The translations under genes were made by a program, and so were the position numbers. Positions 3,272 to 5,783 of a stretch of 5,783 nucleotides of DNA are shown in pieces. Each line of letters begins with the position of its first letter. Positions within the stretch are counted from its first letter, which is position 1. The notes beneath the pieces were generated by a model. That model worked only from the letters and a program-made list of their open reading frames with translations. It was not told the DNA's origin and searched no databases. Source of the stretch: Mobilitalea sp. (lineage in GTDB: Bacteria > Bacillota_A > Clostridia > Lachnospirales > Lachnospiraceae); contig JARKQP010000822.1 of the NCBI GenBank assembly GCA_029974875.1, positions 1 to 5,783 on the forward strand, given 5' to 3'.

Positions 3272-4582
3272 TTAATTATAATAAATCACCACATTGGCGG
3301 TAGCTGTATTCCCTGCTTCATCCGTGGCCTTGACCGTAATCCGGCAATCCTTATTCTTCCCTCCAGTAATACTAGCTTCTAAAGTAATGAAGCCCTCCTC
3401 TGAATAATTATCAACTACGGTTACGTCGGACAGGACACTGTCTGCGCTTGGGATCTCTCCCTCAGTTAGATTCAATTCCGGAACACTTAGGAAAATCGGT
3501 GCCGTCCCATCGACCACTACATCAGCATGCTCCTCTGCCAGGATTTTATCCCCCCGCAGCACCTGATAGGTCAAGAAATAATTTCCTTCTTCCAGTTTTT
3601 CAATTATTACATTTATTTTTGACTGGTCTAACTCTTTTCCATCCTGATATGCTTCTACCCCATCCAGGGCAAGCTCCCTTGTTATTAATTCCTCATCCTG
3701 GACTACCCTGTCACCGATGCCTGTAAATTCCACCGGGGCATCACTTTCCTCCACTGTCACCAGGACTGTTTTGCCTGCGGTCATACCCAGGGCATCCTTT
3801 ACCGTATATGTAATCTCATATTTACCGGGTGTGTTTACATCAACCTTGCCCTTAACCTTAATCTGCTTCGTTATATTGGTGCCTGTGGCGGATAGGGCTG
3901 TAATTCCGGCCAGCAGATCCAATTTTTTTCCCTGGACGACGGTCAGGTTCTTCGCCCCTTTAATTTCAGGTGCTTTTGCCAGATAGGGATTCCTGGGATC
4001 CGGATCTGTAGGATCCCAGCCCTTGCCGGCAGTGATTTTGATGGCCTCCGGTTTTCCCAAGGGTCCCGGATTCTTTTTATCATCATAAATAACCACTGTG
4101 GTGCCTACAGGGCAGTTATCATAAATCCATTTTGCATCTGCAACATTTACCCTGATGCAGCCGTGGGATGCCGCATTGCCAAGTTTATTATATTGATTGA
4201 CGGATAAGGTGGCCGGATTGTTATTTTCATAATAATATACGGAGTGGAACAGGATCCCCTTCACAATCCGGGTTGCATACTGTCCGTACACATCACCCAT
4301 CAATAATTTCCAACGGTATTTCGCTTTTGTCTGGAAGGTGCCTGTAATGGTCAGGTTGCCTGTCCCCACAGAGCAGAGCATTGCTTTGACAGGAACCGTA
4401 TAGGCACCCTTCTTATCTTTTTCATAAACTGTGATTGTATTGCAGGCACGGTTCACCTTAATCAAATATGCCTGCTCGGCTGCAGATACAGCCTTACTAC
4501 CGGTTGCAAGAAATAAAATGCTGATACCAAGGGCTAGTAGGAAATTCCGCCGGCTAAATAACCTTGTATAAAATTTGCTCAT
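3272..4582 (-). CDS. Secreted L,D-transpeptidase (YkuD domain) with C-terminal Ig-like domains
   Basis: A 436-residue secreted protein. L,D-transpeptidases cross-link peptidoglycan stem peptides (3-3 links) or attach proteins to them through a catalytic cysteine. Residues 1-35 are a signal peptide: basic SRRNF start, hydrophobic core, and likely cleavage near AVSAAEQ. The YkuD domain spans about 36-167 with His113 (LFHSVYY) and the SHGCIRV motif (139-145), nucleophile Cys142. A Pro/Asp-rich linker (GWDPTDPDPRNP, 188-199) leads to three Ig-like modules at about 204-277, 283-356 and 361-436; the first and third resemble DUF5011-type folds (PGKYEITYTVKDALG; ATDEAGNTA). No sortase motif or end anchor is seen, so the Ig modules may hold it at the wall. 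The ATG at 4582 has GGAG at 4594-4591; a TTG at 4627 has no ribosome site. It follows the DUF2298 gene by 56 bases. Confidence 0.93.
   Translation of the reverse strand: MSKFYTRLFSRRNFLLALGISILFLATGSKAVSAAEQAYLIKVNRACNTITVYEKDKKGAYTVPVKAMLCSVGTGNLTITGTFQTKAKYRWKLLMGDVYGQYATRIVKGILFHSVYYYENNNPATLSVNQYNKLGNAASHGCIRVNVADAKWIYDNCPVGTTVVIYDDKKNPGPLGKPEAIKITAGKGWDPTDPDPRNPYLAKAPEIKGAKNLTVVQGKKLDLLAGITALSATGTNITKQIKVKGKVDVNTPGKYEITYTVKDALGMTAGKTVLVTVEESDAPVEFTGIGDRVVQDEELITRELALDGVEAYQDGKELDQSKINVIIEKLEEGNYFLTYQVLRGDKILAEEHADVVVDGTAPIFLSVPELNLTEGEIPSADSVLSDVTVVDNYSEEGFITLEASITGGKNKDCRITVKATDEAGNTATANVVIYYN
3993..4019. repeat. Inverted repeat inside the transpeptidase linker codons
   Basis: CTGGGATCC (3993-4001) and GGATCCCAG (4011-4019) are perfect 9-base complements with a nine-base loop. 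They lie in codons for the Asp/Pro-rich linker between the YkuD domain and the first Ig-like module. The mRNA stem may slow ribosomes at the domain boundary, or the repeat may simply reflect the codons for the DP-rich peptide. Confidence 0.4.
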
Positions 4583-4599
4583 AAACAAATCTCCGTTCT

Positions 4600-4616
4600 G
4601 CCACTTTTTTCGTGGC
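4600..4616 (-). other. Short hairpin between the DUF2298 and transpeptidase genes
   Basis: GCCAC (4600-4604) and GTGGC (4612-4616) form a 5 bp stem with a seven-base loop in the 56-base intergenic space, a few bases before the GGAG of the transpeptidase gene. On the minus strand no U-run follows, so it should not end transcription; it may tune translation or mark an mRNA processing point. Confidence 0.35.
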
Positions 4617-4638
4617 CTGTTATGCAAGATATTCTGTC

Positions 4639-5783
4639 TTATTTTATCTGAACAATGTAGGTTTCATAGTCTTTGGTTCCATCGGCCGGGCTTAGAAAAA
4701 CAATTTCACCCAGGCTCTTTAGCATCTCATGGTTAATCGTCGTATATTTATCCTCCTCCAGCTTGCCCACATAGACATAGGACACCTGGTATTTATCCAA
4801 TAAGCTTCTTACATAAGCCTCATCTGTCCCAGTATATATCTTTTCAATGTCCGAGGTGCGTGCATCCAAAAGGGACAGCTCTCCCTTCCAGAGCCATTCA
4901 TGGGTATGCCACCCAAGTATGGTCGGCAGTCCCGTCATTACCGACACCCTTTCATAATCCGTATAGCTGTCGCCCGGCGCCTCCAGGACCACCGGCATAC
5001 CTGTTACATGCTCATTCAGCCAGTTAATTGCCAGGTCGTCGTCCGGCATTGTCGTCTCCATAAAGGCTGTCGCGTCCAGGCCTTCATAGCCTGACGGCTT
5101 GAAGATATTCCCGTACCAGGAATTTACTGCATTCTGTATATAGCATACCGTCATAAGGAAGAGGACCAGTCCTGTTACTGCAACCCTCTTTTGGCGTGCT
5201 GTACTGCCATACCGGAGCAGGCGCAGGAAAATATATCCCATGCTGAGCCCAAACATGATATAGGCCTGGTAAGTAAGCTTAAACATGGTATTTGCCCTTT
5301 TATAATCTCCGGAATATATGTCCTGGACATAGACCAGCTCGGGAATCAGCACCAGGCCTATGGCGCAGAGTGAGATGGTAATGACAAACAAATCAGAGGC
5401 CGTCAGGCTCCTCAGGATATCAGATACCTTTACGTCAAAGATCCGCGCCGGCTTTTGGCCCTTTGCTTCTGCTTGGGTCTTTATTTCCTTTTGCACCTTT
5501 ATTTCCTTTTTGGCCTTTACCTCCCCCGGGATCTCCGGCTCCGGCAGCTCCTGGGCCTCTGCCACATATTCCAAGATCTTTCTTTTACATATATCTGATA
5601 CCGCGAAGCAGAGAAAAGCAACCGCCAGGAAGATTGGCAACCCCCATAGGATAATAAGCTGGTTCAAAGGGGTATGTGCCACGGCCAGGCAGATATTCGT
5701 GGAGATCTGGTCAAATTTCAAGGTAAAAGGCAAAGCCACCAACTCAGACACGCCTATAATAAAGATTCCCTGAAGAATAGTTA
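4639..5783 (-). CDS. DUF2298 (YYY-family) multi-pass membrane protein, C-terminal part
   Basis: The frame is open from the right edge to a TAA at 4641-4639; 380 residues are visible and the N-terminus lies outside the window. A GTG at 5751 is not taken as the start because upstream residues (ILQGIFIIG) continue a hydrophobic segment. It resembles the C-terminal portion of DUF2298/YYY-domain proteins, large polytopic proteins thought to be related to GT-C glycosyltransferases; their reaction is not established. Visible: membrane segments at about 42-64, 129-151, 171-190 and 199-218, the family-like block KRANTMFKLTYQAY (161-174), and a soluble tail with NWLNEH (253-258), VVLEAPGDSYTDYERVS (264-280), TGLPTILGWHTHEW (283-296) and VSYVYVG (333-339). 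A charged, Lys/Glu-rich insert (about 74-112) with KEIKVQKEIKTQ separates two membrane segments. The transpeptidase gene follows by 56 bases, hinting at a shared envelope role. Confidence 0.82.
   Translation of the reverse strand, partial: TILQGIFIIGVSELVALPFTLKFDQISTNICLAVAHTPLNQLIILWGLPIFLAVAFLCFAVSDICKRKILEYVAEAQELPEPEIPGEVKAKKEIKVQKEIKTQAEAKGQKPARIFDVKVSDILRSLTASDLFVITISLCAIGLVLIPELVYVQDIYSGDYKRANTMFKLTYQAYIMFGLSMGYIFLRLLRYGSTARQKRVAVTGLVLFLMTVCYIQNAVNSWYGNIFKPSGYEGLDATAFMETTMPDDDLAINWLNEHVTGMPVVLEAPGDSYTDYERVSVMTGLPTILGWHTHEWLWKGELSLLDARTSDIEKIYTGTDEAYVRSLLDKYQVSYVYVGKLEEDKYTTINHEMLKSLGEIVFLSPADGTKDYETYIVQIK

Noticed and set aside
4583..4627. TTG start giving a 15-residue extension of the transpeptidase
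   Set aside because: No ribosome binding site precedes it, and it would place a charged tail before a normal signal peptide; the ATG at 4582 has GGAG at proper spacing.
5360..5773. A 137-codon plus-strand frame opposite the DUF2298 gene
   Set aside because: It is antisense to a family-like membrane protein, has no homology that I recognise and no independent promoter or SD evidence.

Overview
The window looks like chromosomal DNA from a low-to-mid G+C, endospore-forming member of the Clostridia, most likely Lachnospiraceae. The evidence is an alpha/beta-type small acid-soluble spore protein (SASP) gene behind a sigma-G-like promoter, strong AGGAGG-type ribosome binding sites, the rsmD-coaD gene order common in Firmicutes, and a citrate synthase of the clostridial kind (HAEHGGGN and GMGHAVY motifs). 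The genus assignment is left open. Every supported gene is on the minus strand, so in the direction of transcription the window reads from its right end to its left end.

Right part (about 3272-5783): the C-terminal 380 residues of a large DUF2298/YYY-family multi-pass membrane protein enter from the right edge. After 56 bases comes a secreted L,D-transpeptidase (YkuD domain, SHGC motif) with three predicted C-terminal Ig-like modules. The short gap and lack of a terminator suggest one cell-envelope transcript.

Middle (1552-3271): a 352-base intergenic region holds two related stem-loops, a possible pseudoknot, an extended -10 promoter lying on a 14-base perfect palindrome, and a leader just before the citrate synthase gene. 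In that leader the Shine-Dalgarno (SD) segment is duplicated on either side of its own complement. The mRNA can therefore fold in two exclusive ways, one hiding the ribosome binding site and one exposing it. This is the most interesting signal in the window.

Left part (1-1551): a SASP gene with a sigma-G-type promoter, a leader hairpin and a strong intrinsic terminator; then a 323-base gap with a sigma-A-type promoter, a short direct repeat and a leader stem for rsmD; then rsmD (16S rRNA G966 methyltransferase). Between rsmD and the first seven codons of coaD (coenzyme A synthesis), which runs off the left edge, sits a six-copy 26-27 base tandem repeat. The repeat is free of stops on the minus strand and its copies can form small hairpins.

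No mobile element with a transposase, CRISPR array, tRNA or rRNA was seen. The genes are mostly housekeeping, sporulation and envelope genes; the unusual content is in the intergenic regions.
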